Shown: piece after piece, positions 15,867 to 24,610 of the stretch
Layout: each line of letters starts with the position of its first letter
How positions within the stretch are numbered: position 1 is the stretch's first letter
DNA from: Pleomorphomonas sp. T1.2MG-36
GTDB lineage: Bacteria; Pseudomonadota; Alphaproteobacteria; Rhizobiales; Pleomorphomonadaceae
Direction: 5' to 3'
Assembly (NCBI RefSeq): GCF_950100655.1
Contig: NZ_CATNLY010000012.1
Span: forward strand, 744,001 to 808,000
Length of the DNA stretch: 64,000 nt
Translations under genes and position numbers: made by a program
The notes under the pieces: model-generated
What the model saw: only the letters and a program-made list of their open reading frames with translations
What the model was told of the DNA's origin: nothing
Database searches by the model: none

Positions 15867-15902
15867 TTGACTTGGCAAAGTGCGGGAAACTATTGATCCC
15901 GC
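15867..15902 (+). promoter_or_regulatory. Promoter with overlapping operator for the efflux operon
   Basis: TTGACT (15867-15872), 18 nt, TATTGA (15891-15896). An inverted repeat GCGGG-N11-CCCGC (15882-15902) spans the -10, as expected for repressor control of an RND operon. No TetR-type repressor gene is adjacent. The start codon at 15968 lies 66 bp downstream. Confidence 0.5.
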
Positions 15903-15967
15903 CTACGACTATCGTCCTAAGACGTGTTTCCAAGCGTTTTGATCGCAGAACTCAAGGCTGGGCTACG

Positions 15968-17155
15968 ATGACCATACGCAATATCGGAAGATGCGGCGGC
16001 CTATTGCTCTTGCTTGCCCTCGTTGGCGCGTGCCAGCCGAGCGGACCATCCGGGCCGCCGCCGGCCGGCAAGGCTGAGGTCGGCACCATAACGCTCCAAC
16101 CGACAAGCGTGCCGCGCACCATGGAACTGCCGGGCCGCATCATCGCGTTGGCCACCGCGGAAATCCGTCCGCAGGTGAACGGCATCGTCCGGAAGATTGC
16201 GTTCAAGGAAGGACGCGTGGTCAAGGCCGGCGACGTGCTCTACGAACTCGAAGATGCCAAGTTCAAGGCCGCCTACGCCGCCGCGGCAGCTGCCGTAAAG
16301 AAGGCCGAGGCGGCGACGGCCGGTGCCCAAACCGCCTTCGACCGCTACTCCAAACTTGGCGAGAGCAACGCGGTCGCCGCCCAGACGGTCGACGATTCCC
16401 GCTCGACCCTCCTTCAAGCCGAGGCCTCTGAGGAGGCCGCCCGGGCCGATCTGGAAACGGCACGCATAAACCTCGAGAACGCCACCATCCGCGCTCCGAT
16501 CGACGGTCTGATCGGAGTATCTTCGGTCAGCGTCGGCGCGCTCGTCACCGAGAACCAGACCGCCGCGCTCGCCACCATCCGTCAGATCGATCCCATCAAC
16601 GTCGATCTCGTCGACTCCAGCGCCAACCTCCTGCGCATCCGCGAAGATGTGGATAGCGGACGGCTGGGCCAGGACCTCGGCAAGCCGCCTGCGGTGAGGC
16701 TGACGCTCGAGAATGGCAAGGCCTATGCGGAAACGGGCGTGGTCTCGCTCGCAGAGCCGGTGGTCAGCGAAACCACCGGAACCTTCACCCTTCGCGCCAC
16801 CTTCCCGAACAGCCAGCGAATCCTGCTGCCCGGCATGTTCGTTCAGGCCAGCGTCGATCTCGGCACGCTCAACAACGCCTTCCTGGTGCCGCAACGCGCG
16901 GTGACGCGCGGCGACGACGGAGTCGCGACGATCTACGTCGTGTCGGCCGCCAACAAGGCCGAGACCAAACGCATCACGACGGCGGGCACCTCAGGCAACA
17001 ACTGGATCGTCACCGACGGCGCCTCCCCGGGCGATCGGCTGATCGTCGACGGCTTTCAGAAGGTCTCGGCCGGGGCCGACGTCGTCCCCGTCGAGGCGAC
17101 CATCGACGAGGACGGCGTCGTCGATCAGGATTTGAAGGCGGAGAGCGGCAAATGA
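15968..17155 (+). CDS. RND efflux periplasmic adaptor (AcrA/MexA-like lipoprotein)
   Basis: Membrane-fusion protein that links the inner-membrane pump to an outer-membrane channel. 395 residues with a lipoprotein signal (LLLLALVGAC), then a lipoyl/barrel-sandwich half (EIRPQVNGIVRKIAFKEGRVVKAGDVLYEL), an alpha-hairpin rich in Ala and Glu (residues about 100-165), the second lipoyl half (ATIRAPIDGLIGVSSVSVGALV), and beta-barrel and membrane-proximal domains. Start at 15968 gives the lipoprotein signal; the longer frame has none. ATGA overlap with the pump. No outer-membrane TolC gene follows. Confidence 0.92.
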   Translation: MTIRNIGRCGGLLLLLALVGACQPSGPSGPPPAGKAEVGTITLQPTSVPRTMELPGRIIALATAEIRPQVNGIVRKIAFKEGRVVKAGDVLYELEDAKFKAAYAAAAAAVKKAEAATAGAQTAFDRYSKLGESNAVAAQTVDDSRSTLLQAEASEEAARADLETARINLENATIRAPIDGLIGVSSVSVGALVTENQTAALATIRQIDPINVDLVDSSANLLRIREDVDSGRLGQDLGKPPAVRLTLENGKAYAETGVVSLAEPVVSETTGTFTLRATFPNSQRILLPGMFVQASVDLGTLNNAFLVPQRAVTRGDDGVATIYVVSAANKAETKRITTAGTSGNNWIVTDGASPGDRLIVDGFQKVSAGADVVPVEATIDEDGVVDQDLKAESGK

Positions 17156-20100
17156 GCCTCACCTCGCCGCGCAACGCGCTCGCCAGCTTCTTCATTGCCC
17201 GGCCGGTATTTGCCATCGTCTTGGCCATCGCCACGCTGCTCGCCGGTGTGATGGGCATCTATTCGCTGTCGATCTCGCAATACCCCGATATCGCGCCGGT
17301 GACGGTCCGCATCTCGGCCACATACTCTGGCGCCACCGCCGAAGCGGTCGAGAACTCGGTCACCAAGAAGATCGAAAGCGCCATGACCGGGCTCGACGGC
17401 CTTCTTTACATGGAGTCGTCGTCAAGCACCGGATCCGCCTCGATCGAACTCACCTTTGCCAACGGGACTAATCCCGAACTGGCTCAAGTGGAGGTGCAGA
17501 ACAAGCTTTCGCGTGTCGAGTCGCAACTGCCCGATGCCGTGCGGGATGCCGGCGTTCGCGTCAATCGGTCGCCGTCCGGCATTCTGATGATCGGCAACAT
17601 CATCTCCCGCGACGGCCGCTACAGTTCGGACGAACTGTCCGACATCATGTCCAGCCAGATCGAGGATCGCATCGAGCGACTCGACGGCGTCGGTGGCGTA
17701 CAGTCCTTCGGGGCCGGGTATGCCATGCGCATCTGGCTCGATCCCGGGGCGATGCTGAAATACCAGCTGGTGCCGAGCGACGTGACCGCCGCCATAAAGG
17801 CGCAGAATGCCCAAGTGGCCGCCGGCTTCATCGGGGCCTCACCCGTCGTCAAGGGACAGCAGCTCAAGGCCAGCATCGTCGCGCAGTCGCAAATGACGTC
17901 GGTCGACGAGTTCAAGCGCATCAGCCTGAAGACCACCGGCGACGGTTCCGTCGTGCGCCTGTCCGATGTGGCCCGCGTCGAGATCGGTCTTGAGAGCTAC
18001 GGCCAGCGGACAAGCTTCAACGGCATGCCGGCAGCCGGTTTCGGCGTCCAGCTCGCATCCGGCGCCAATGCCCTGAACACGGCCGAACTCGTCCACGCCG
18101 AACTCGACAGCCTCAAGGACTCGCTGCCCGAGGGGGTGGAGGTCGCCTACTCCTACGAGACGACGCCCTTTGTCGAGCTCTCCATCGAAAAGGTGGTGGA
18201 GACGCTGATCGAGGCCATCGTTCTCGTCTTCCTGGTGCTGCTTCTCTTCCTGCAGAACATCCGCGCCACACTGATCCCGATGATCGCCGTACCGGTGGTG
18301 TTGCTCGGAACCTTCGGCGTGCTTGCCGCCCTCGGCTACTCGATCAACATGCTGACCATGTTCGCCATGGTTCTGGCGATCGGCCTGCTCGTCGACGACG
18401 CCATCGTCGTGGTCGAGAATGTCGAGCGCATCATGCGCGACGAGAAACTGCCGGCGCGTGAAGCGACCGAGAAATCGATGGGCGAAATTACCGGTGCGCT
18501 GATCGGCATTGCGCTGGTCTTGACCGCCGTGTTCATTCCGATGGCGTTCTTTTCCGGCTCGGTCGGCGTCATCTACAGACAGTTCTCGGTCACGATCGCC
18601 AGCGCCATGCTGTTGTCGGTGCTGGCCGCCGTCATCCTGACTCCGGCTCTTTGCGCGCTCATGTTGAAGCCCAGCCACGAGGGGCCTCTTCACCGCTGGT
18701 TCGGCTGGTTCGATCGCGGCTTCGCGCGCTTGACGAACGGCTATTCCGGCATGGTCGGCCGGATAGTCGTGCGTCCCGCGCGAATGTTCGCCGTTTTCCT
18801 CGCGCTGATCGCAGGTTCCTACGGCCTCTACAGCAAGCTGCCGACGTCGTTCGTGCCCGAGGAGGATCAAGGCGTCCTGATGACGATGATCACGCTGCCG
18901 GCCGGCGCCAACGCCGCCCGCACCCAGGCGGTGATCGACAAGGTACAGGACTATTTTCTCAACGACGAGAAAGACGCGATAGAGAGCGTGTTCATGACGC
19001 TGGGCTTCGGCTTCGGCGGCAGCGGCGAGAACAGCGCCATGGGGTTCGCCCGCCTGAAGGACTTCGACCAACGAACCGACAGCCGTCTATCGGCGAGCGC
19101 GGTCGCCGCGCGCGCTTCGGCCCACTTCCGGACGATCCGGGATGCTGAGGTGTTCGTGCTGGCGCCGCCCGCCATCCAGGGCCTCGGCCAGACCAGCGGC
19201 TTCTCGATGTACCTCCAGGACAGCGGCAACGCGGGCCGCGACGCGCTCAACGCCGCCGCCAACGAGATGGCCGACAAGACGGCGACCAACGCATCAATCG
19301 CCAATCTGCGCGGCAATAGCCGCACCCAGGAGTCCCAGCTCAAGATCAATATCGACCGGAACAAGGCCGGTGCGCTCGGGGTCGACCTGTCCGGCATCAA
19401 CAGCCTGATCACCACCGTGTTCTCAGGCTCGAACGTCAACGACTTCATCTACCATGGAGAGATCAAGCCGGTGTACGTGCAGGGCGACACGCCCTTTCGC
19501 ATGCAACCGGGCGACATCGATCGCTGGTACGCCCGAAACAGCAGCGGCGAGATGGTGCCATTCTCCGCCTTCGTCAGCACGGAATGGGTGAAGGGCTCGC
19601 CGTCGCTTGCCCGCTTCAACGGAACGGCGGCCATCGCCCTCGATGGAACGGCGGCCAGTGGCGTCAGCTCCGGCGATGCCATGACGGCAGCCGAAACGTT
19701 GGTGGCGGAGCTCGACGGCGGCTATACGGCGGCCTGGTCCGGCCTTTCCTATCAGGAGCGTCTGGCCGGTTCGCAGGAAATGCTGCTCTACGCGGTCTCG
19801 CTTGTGGTGGTCTTCCTGTGCCTCGCCGCGCTCTACGAGAGTTGGTCGATCCCCTTCTCGGTGCTCTTGGCGGTACCGGTCGGCGTGTTCGGCGCGCTCG
19901 CCTTCGCCCAGCTGTTCGGCCAGTCGAACGACGTCTATTTCAAGGTGGGACTGCTCACCACAATAGGTCTCACCGCCAAGAACGCCATTCTGATCGTCGA
20001 GTTCGCCAAGGACCTGATGGAACGCGGCAGTACGGCGGTAGACGCGGTGGTCGAGGCTGCCCGCCTGCGCCTCAGGCCAATCGTCATGACGTCGCTTGCC

Positions 20101-20298
20101 TTCGTGCTGGGCGTGACGCCGCTCGCCCGGGCCACCGGCGCCGGTTCGGCGGCGCAGAATTCCATCGGCATCGGTGTGATGGGCGGCATGATCTCGGCCA
20201 CCGTGCTCGGCGTGTTCTTCGTCCCGCTGCTGTTCGTCACCGTCCGCCGGATCACGGCCGGCAAGGGGAAGGATCAAGGTCGAGCGAAAGAGGCTTGA
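17152..20298 (+). CDS. RND multidrug efflux permease (AcrB/MexB-like, HAE-1)
   Basis: 1048-residue inner-membrane proton-driven drug pump with twelve helices and two large periplasmic loops. It starts with the HAE-1 N-terminus (FFIARPVFAIVLAIATLLAGVMG, then SISQYPDIAPVTV) and carries the helix-4 charged pair that relays protons (MVLAIGLLVDDAIVVVENVERIM: two adjacent Asp) and the second-half signature GLTAKNAILIVEFAKDL. Length is normal for the family. The adaptor/pump pair resembles BepDE/AcrAB-type systems; substrates cannot be predicted. Confidence 0.96.
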   Translation: MSLTSPRNALASFFIARPVFAIVLAIATLLAGVMGIYSLSISQYPDIAPVTVRISATYSGATAEAVENSVTKKIESAMTGLDGLLYMESSSSTGSASIELTFANGTNPELAQVEVQNKLSRVESQLPDAVRDAGVRVNRSPSGILMIGNIISRDGRYSSDELSDIMSSQIEDRIERLDGVGGVQSFGAGYAMRIWLDPGAMLKYQLVPSDVTAAIKAQNAQVAAGFIGASPVVKGQQLKASIVAQSQMTSVDEFKRISLKTTGDGSVVRLSDVARVEIGLESYGQRTSFNGMPAAGFGVQLASGANALNTAELVHAELDSLKDSLPEGVEVAYSYETTPFVELSIEKVVETLIEAIVLVFLVLLLFLQNIRATLIPMIAVPVVLLGTFGVLAALGYSINMLTMFAMVLAIGLLVDDAIVVVENVERIMRDEKLPAREATEKSMGEITGALIGIALVLTAVFIPMAFFSGSVGVIYRQFSVTIASAMLLSVLAAVILTPALCALMLKPSHEGPLHRWFGWFDRGFARLTNGYSGMVGRIVVRPARMFAVFLALIAGSYGLYSKLPTSFVPEEDQGVLMTMITLPAGANAARTQAVIDKVQDYFLNDEKDAIESVFMTLGFGFGGSGENSAMGFARLKDFDQRTDSRLSASAVAARASAHFRTIRDAEVFVLAPPAIQGLGQTSGFSMYLQDSGNAGRDALNAAANEMADKTATNASIANLRGNSRTQESQLKINIDRNKAGALGVDLSGINSLITTVFSGSNVNDFIYHGEIKPVYVQGDTPFRMQPGDIDRWYARNSSGEMVPFSAFVSTEWVKGSPSLARFNGTAAIALDGTAASGVSSGDAMTAAETLVAELDGGYTAAWSGLSYQERLAGSQEMLLYAVSLVVVFLCLAALYESWSIPFSVLLAVPVGVFGALAFAQLFGQSNDVYFKVGLLTTIGLTAKNAILIVEFAKDLMERGSTAVDAVVEAARLRLRPIVMTSLAFVLGVTPLARATGAGSAAQNSIGIGVMGGMISATVLGVFFVPLLFVTVRRITAGKGKDQGRAKEA

Positions 20299-20514
20299 GG
20301 TCTTCTACATAGGAGAGCAAGACGCCGGCCGCCGCACACCCGATCCACCGAAACGCACCATGCGCAAGCGGTTTGCGGCAAAGCGGCGTACAAGCGGCAT
20401 ATCGTTCCGACGATCGGCAGAAAAAGGAAAAACCAGCCCTGATGATCCCTTCCGACATTGGTTAGCCTTTTCGGACGCTGGCATCGCCGCCATGGCAGTC
20501 ATCCGAGAGGGAAC

Positions 20515-21444
20515 ATGTCCGAAGGGAGCACGCCAGGCAGACCGGCCGCCATCGGCGGCTTGCAGCTATCGCGGATCGGGCTTGGCACGGCGGCTTTAGG
20601 GGCCGACGCAAGCCGGACTGGCGAAGCCATTCGCCGGGCGCTCGAACTCGGCATCAACTGGATCGATACCGATGCCATCTTCGAACGCGGCGAGATCGAG
20701 CGGCATGTCGGCAGCGCCCTTGCGGCATTGCCGTCCGGTGACCGCCCCTTTGTCGCGCTGGCCGTCGGATTCGACTGGGACGGACGCTCCCGGCAGGCGC
20801 AATTGCGCCCGACCTTCGAGCCGCGCCGGCTGCGCCGACAACTTGAGCGGTCGCTCGCCCGCCTCGCCATCGAGACGGCGGATCTGGTCAAGCTCCATCT
20901 CGCCGCTACCTCCGACGCGCTGTTCGAGGACGCTTGGTCCGTGCTCCTCGATCTGCGGCAAAGCGGGCTCGTGCGAAGCCTGGGACTGGTCGCGCCCGAC
21001 AGCGCCAGTCTTGAGCGCGCCGAGCGGATCGGCATCTGCGATGCCGTCCACGTCGAGATGTCGCTCTTCGACCGTCGCGTCAGCGATGGCGAACTGCTGT
21101 GGCGGCGCCAGCCGACGCCGGTGGTCATCGCCAGTCATTCGTTCGCCGTCATCGGATCGGCTGAAGCCGGCGACAGCCTGGAATCGATGCAACGGCTGCT
21201 CCGGATCATCGCCATACGCCGACACTCCAATCCGGCCGCCGTGGCGGCGGCCTGGACGCTGAGCTGGCCGGGCGTGGCCGCCCTGGCGGTCAGTGTCCGC
21301 GATGCCGACGAGCTCTCGGCCGTCGCCAAGGCAACGGAGATCAGCCTGTCGGCACGGGATTTCTCCGACATCAGCAAGCTGCTGCCGGCGCTCGGCAGCG
21401 GGCGGGGACCGGTCCATCCCCACCGAGCGGTCGATGCGGCCTGA
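20515..21444 (+). CDS. Aldo/keto reductase-like protein lacking catalytic Tyr/Lys
   Basis: 309-residue (beta/alpha)8 protein with the AKR layout: GLGTAALG near 22-29, ELGINWIDTDAIFERGEIE (44-62), then LARLAIETADLVKLHLA (115-130). The catalytic Asp51 and His128 are recognisable, but the Tyr of the usual DTAxxYG is Phe56, and the strand that normally ends in Lys reads FVALAVGFD. Reductase activity is therefore doubtful; it may bind a ligand or cofactor without catalysis. GAGAGGG precedes the ATG; the longer open frame is rejected. No operon partner. Confidence 0.75.
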   Translation: MSEGSTPGRPAAIGGLQLSRIGLGTAALGADASRTGEAIRRALELGINWIDTDAIFERGEIERHVGSALAALPSGDRPFVALAVGFDWDGRSRQAQLRPTFEPRRLRRQLERSLARLAIETADLVKLHLAATSDALFEDAWSVLLDLRQSGLVRSLGLVAPDSASLERAERIGICDAVHVEMSLFDRRVSDGELLWRRQPTPVVIASHSFAVIGSAEAGDSLESMQRLLRIIAIRRHSNPAAVAAAWTLSWPGVAALAVSVRDADELSAVAKATEISLSARDFSDISKLLPALGSGRGPVHPHRAVDAA

Positions 21445-21553
21445 GACCGTCTGCGCCGGAAGTCGCGCTGCCATGGCCTTGCCGACGGCTTGATCATCGC
21501 CGCCAATGCGGCAACACTCCCCCGCAGCGTTTCACCGGTCTCGGGGCAAGCCA

Positions 21554-22042
21554 ATGAGCCAGTTTCGCATCACAGGCGGCTGCCAGTGTGGCGCCGTCCG
21601 TTACGTACTCGATCAGCAACCGCGAAATGTGCATGTTTGTCATTGCCGCATGTGCCAGAAGGCCGTGGGCGGTCCATTTGCGGTGATCTGCCCGATACCC
21701 AAGTCGGCTTTCCGCCTGACGCGGGGCGCCCTCAGCTATTTCATGAGCTCGGATGTCGGGCGCCGGGGCTTCTGCAGCGCTTGCGGAACGCCGATGAGTT
21801 TCGACTATCCCGACGATGGCGAGTTTGGCGTGCTGGCAGGCACCCTCGACGACCCCGATCGCGTGCCTCCAGAAAACCAGTATGGCAACGAGAGCCGCGT
21901 GTCCTGGTATGCCGGCCTGCCGCAGGTACCCGGCGACCTGCCGACCTATGCCGGCAATCCCGACATGCTGCACCGGATCAGCAGCAGCAATCACCAGCAC
22001 CCCGATCATGACACCGAGGTCTGGCCGCCACACCGATCCTGA
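21554..22042 (+). CDS. GFA/CENP-V-family zinc protein
   Basis: 162-residue member of the GFA family (named after a formaldehyde-glutathione enzyme; most members have unknown substrates). Zinc ligands are visible as CQCGAVRY (residues 9-16), HCRMCQK (29-35) and FCSACGTPMSFDY (74-86), in the expected order and spacing. ATG at 21554 begins the conserved SQFRITGGCQCG. It is convergent with the FAD oxidoreductase that ends 17 bp later. Confidence 0.85.
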   Translation: MSQFRITGGCQCGAVRYVLDQQPRNVHVCHCRMCQKAVGGPFAVICPIPKSAFRLTRGALSYFMSSDVGRRGFCSACGTPMSFDYPDDGEFGVLAGTLDDPDRVPPENQYGNESRVSWYAGLPQVPGDLPTYAGNPDMLHRISSSNHQHPDHDTEVWPPHRS

Positions 22043-22058
22043 CGGTAGCGAACGGAGC

Positions 22059-23378
22059 TCAGGCCTCGGCGCGCGAGCGCCAAAGCTCGAAGGCAAAGCG
22101 GGTGCGGACGCCGATGTCGAGCGCGGGGCGCGGCGGGATCCAGGCCGGCCCGGACACCGCCTCGATGTCGGCGATCAGCGGGTTCTTCACCCCGACTGCC
22201 TTGTCGGCCAGGAGCAGGCCGCCGATGGTGCCCTTGGTCATGCCGACCGCGTTCTGGCAAACCGACGCCCAGACGCCCGGCGCCACCTCGCCGAACCCCG
22301 GAGCACCATTTCTCGACAAGCAGATGTAGCCGGTCCAGGTGTGGGCGATTGTGACGTCGGACAGGCCGGGGAAGCGCTGATCGAACAGGCGCTTGTGGTC
22401 GACCGCGACGCGCGACCGCTCGGCGTCGTCGGCGCGAAGCCCTGGCCGGAAGCTGACGTTCTGACGGACGAGAATGCGATTGTCGGCTGTCCGGCGCATG
22501 GTGATGCCGGCGAAGGCGTTGGCCGGCGTCAGACCCCAGCGCGCCTTCCCTTGCAGCTTGGCGATCTCGGCATCGGTCAGCGGACGCGTCAGGCTGGCAT
22601 GGGCGGCAAAACTCAGGAGGCGATGCCGGAAGTAACCGAAGCGGTCGGCGAAGCCGTTGACGGCAATGACGACCTGGCGCGCCTTCACCTCGCCCTCCGG
22701 CGTGACGAGACGCGACGGCGCGCCCGGCTCGAAGCGGACCACAGGCGTCGTTTCGTAAAGCGTCACGTTGTCGGGCAGGCTGTCGGCGAGGCCGCGCGAC
22801 AGCGCCGCGGGATTGACGAGGTAGCCACCGGGCGTGAACACGGCGGCCGCGTAATAGTCGGTCCCGATCTCGTCGGCGAGCGTTTGGCGATCGACCCAAC
22901 GATGGTCCTCCGCCGACCGGTCGAGTTCGGCGACAAGCGGCTTCAGCACCGATTGCACCGCCCCTTCCGATACCGCAGCGTGATAACGGCCGTCCTGCGC
23001 CCAGTCGCAATCGATGTCATGCGCCTTGATCACGCCATCGAGATGGTCGATGGCGGCCCTGTAGAGGCGCTTATAGCGAGCGGTCTCGTCGAGCTCGGCC
23101 ATCGACGAGGTGACGTTATGCGGCAGGTCGATGGCAAAGCCGGCATTGCGGCCCTGCGCGCCCTCGCCCGCGGTCCCGGCCTCCAGAATGACGATCCGAT
23201 CGCCCGGGCGATGCTCGGCAAGACGACGCGCGGCGGCAAGGCCGGCATAGCCGGCGCCGATGATCGCCCAGTCCGCCACGACCGTCTCGGCAAGGCGCGG
23301 CTTCGACGCGCGCGGCGGCAACACGGCCGACCAGCCGTTGGTGGTGTCGTTTTCCGGAAGCAGCCTGATGGCGACCAT
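22059..23378 (-). CDS. DAO-type FAD-dependent oxidoreductase
   Basis: 439-residue flavoprotein of the D-amino-acid oxidase/gamma-glutamylputrescine oxidoreductase type. Rossmann motif WAIIGAGYAGLAAARRLAE (residues 38-56) with the acidic ribose ligand in IVILEAG; GRNAGFAIDLPHN is the family FAD-contact stretch. C-terminal GYICLSRNGAPGFGEVAPGVWASV and GMTKGTIGGLLLAD complete the FAD site. Substrate probably an amine or amino acid. ATG at 23378 with GAGGA upstream; it is divergent from metQ. Confidence 0.88.
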   Translation of the reverse strand: MVAIRLLPENDTTNGWSAVLPPRASKPRLAETVVADWAIIGAGYAGLAAARRLAEHRPGDRIVILEAGTAGEGAQGRNAGFAIDLPHNVTSSMAELDETARYKRLYRAAIDHLDGVIKAHDIDCDWAQDGRYHAAVSEGAVQSVLKPLVAELDRSAEDHRWVDRQTLADEIGTDYYAAAVFTPGGYLVNPAALSRGLADSLPDNVTLYETTPVVRFEPGAPSRLVTPEGEVKARQVVIAVNGFADRFGYFRHRLLSFAAHASLTRPLTDAEIAKLQGKARWGLTPANAFAGITMRRTADNRILVRQNVSFRPGLRADDAERSRVAVDHKRLFDQRFPGLSDVTIAHTWTGYICLSRNGAPGFGEVAPGVWASVCQNAVGMTKGTIGGLLLADKAVGVKNPLIADIEAVSGPAWIPPRPALDIGVRTRFAFELWRSRAEA

Positions 23379-23672
23379 GATGTCCTCGCTGGCGGCCGGC
23401 CACGTGGCGCGCGTGGCGGCATCGGTTTTGTTGGGTGGCCGCACAATAGTCCGGCTGCGGCCGCCGGTCGTGGCGCTTGGCGCTCGTCACATCTTGCGCC
23501 ATAGAAAATTCATCCGGATTGCACCAACATATTGGCAGAACTTTTCGCAGGCACATTGCACAAGCGCTGTGCACAGCGTCGCCGTGATAAGCGGCATCTG
23601 CCATAGTCTCAAGCGAAGACGACGCCGTCGTTCTGACGTCCGACTGCCGGACAGCGAACAGGAACCTACGAG

Positions 23673-24512
23673 ATGACCAAGACGCTCCTCACCACCTCCC
23701 TTACTCGTCGCGCGGGCCTCGCCGCCCTTGCCGGCGCCGCGGCGCTTGCGTCCGTCGCCGGTCTCGGCACGATGGCGGCGTTCGCAGCCGACAAGACGTC
23801 GGTCAAGGTCGGCATCATGGCGGGCGAGGATGAAGACGTCTGGCGGGCAGCGGCGGCCGAGGCGGAGAAGGTCGGCCTGACGCTGGAGCTGGTCACCTTC
23901 AATGACTACACCCAGCCGAACGAGGCGCTCGAACGCGGCGAAATCGACGCCAACGCCTTCCAGCACAAGCCCTATCTCGACAACCAGATCCAGCAGAACG
24001 GCTATCATATCGTCGTTGCCGGCTACACCGGCCTGTGGCCGATCGGCCTCTATTCCAAGACCCACACCAAGGTTGCCGACCTCAAGGAAGGCGCCAGCAT
24101 CGGCGTGCCGAACGACCCGTCCAACGAGGGCCGCGCTCTCAAGGTGCTGGAGCAGCAGGGCCTCATCAAGCTGAAGGACGGAACCGGCATTCTCGCCACG
24201 GTCGCCGACATCGCCGAAAACCCCAAGAATCTCGAGATCAAGGAACTCGACGCCGGCGTGGTCGGCCGGGCCATCGACGACCTCGATGGCGCGGTGGTCA
24301 ACACCGACTGGGCGCTGAAGGCTGGCCTGACCGCCGACAACCGCATCGCCCAGGAAGCGATCGCCGACAATCCCTACCGGAACTTCATTGCCGTGCGCCA
24401 GGCCGACGCCAAGGAGCCCTGGGTCGTGAAGCTCGTCGCCGCCTACCAGAACCCGACCGTCAAGGCCGTCTTCGACGATGTCTACAAGGGCACTGGCGTC
24501 GCCGCCTATTGA
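23673..24512 (+). CDS. metQ: Methionine ABC transporter substrate-binding protein
   Basis: 279-residue NlpA/MetQ-family binding protein that captures methionine in the periplasm. Tat-like or Sec signal: TRRAGLAALAGAAALAS, cleaved near AFA-AD. Mature domain has KVGIMAGEDEDVW, then NEALERGEIDANAFQHKPYLDNQ, a hallmark of MetQ, and DGAVVNTDWALKAGL. First gene of metQ-metN-metI, which is an unusual order (E. coli has metN first). I looked for a SAM riboswitch in the leader and did not find one. Confidence 0.92.
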   Translation: MTKTLLTTSLTRRAGLAALAGAAALASVAGLGTMAAFAADKTSVKVGIMAGEDEDVWRAAAAEAEKVGLTLELVTFNDYTQPNEALERGEIDANAFQHKPYLDNQIQQNGYHIVVAGYTGLWPIGLYSKTHTKVADLKEGASIGVPNDPSNEGRALKVLEQQGLIKLKDGTGILATVADIAENPKNLEIKELDAGVVGRAIDDLDGAVVNTDWALKAGLTADNRIAQEAIADNPYRNFIAVRQADAKEPWVVKLVAAYQNPTVKAVFDDVYKGTGVAAY

Positions 24513-24539
24513 CCCAAGGGACAGAAAGCCGTTGAAGAA

Positions 24540-24567
24540 GCGATCCGGCGGTTTTCCGCCGGATCGC
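24540..24567 (+). terminator. Intercistronic hairpin between metQ and metN
   Basis: Perfect 12-bp stem GCGATCCGGCGG / CCGCCGGATCGC with a TTTT loop; only GTTCATC follows. It is more likely a partial terminator or mRNA-stabilising hairpin keeping MetQ in excess over MetNI than a full stop. Confidence 0.62.
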
Positions 24568-24610
24568 GTTCATCGGGGGAGCCCGGTCGCGGTGCCCCTC
24601 CGGACGAGAC

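Noticed and set aside
15712..15967. Possible mini-ykkC or other riboswitch before the efflux operon
   Set aside because: No paired ACGR hairpins; the region is explained by the ftrD terminator and a promoter with an operator repeat.
17839..20277. Minus-strand frames of 410 and 284 codons opposite the RND pump
   Set aside because: Composition dominated by His, Gln, Asp and Gly; the plus-strand pump is full length with all motifs.
21816..23504. 562-codon plus-strand frame opposite the FAD oxidoreductase
   Set aside because: The minus-strand gene has an intact Rossmann motif and normal length; the opposite frame has no recognisable domain.
23505..23672. Possible SAM riboswitch before metQ
   Set aside because: I could not find the conserved SAM-II elements in the leader; no stable pseudoknot-like pattern was visible.
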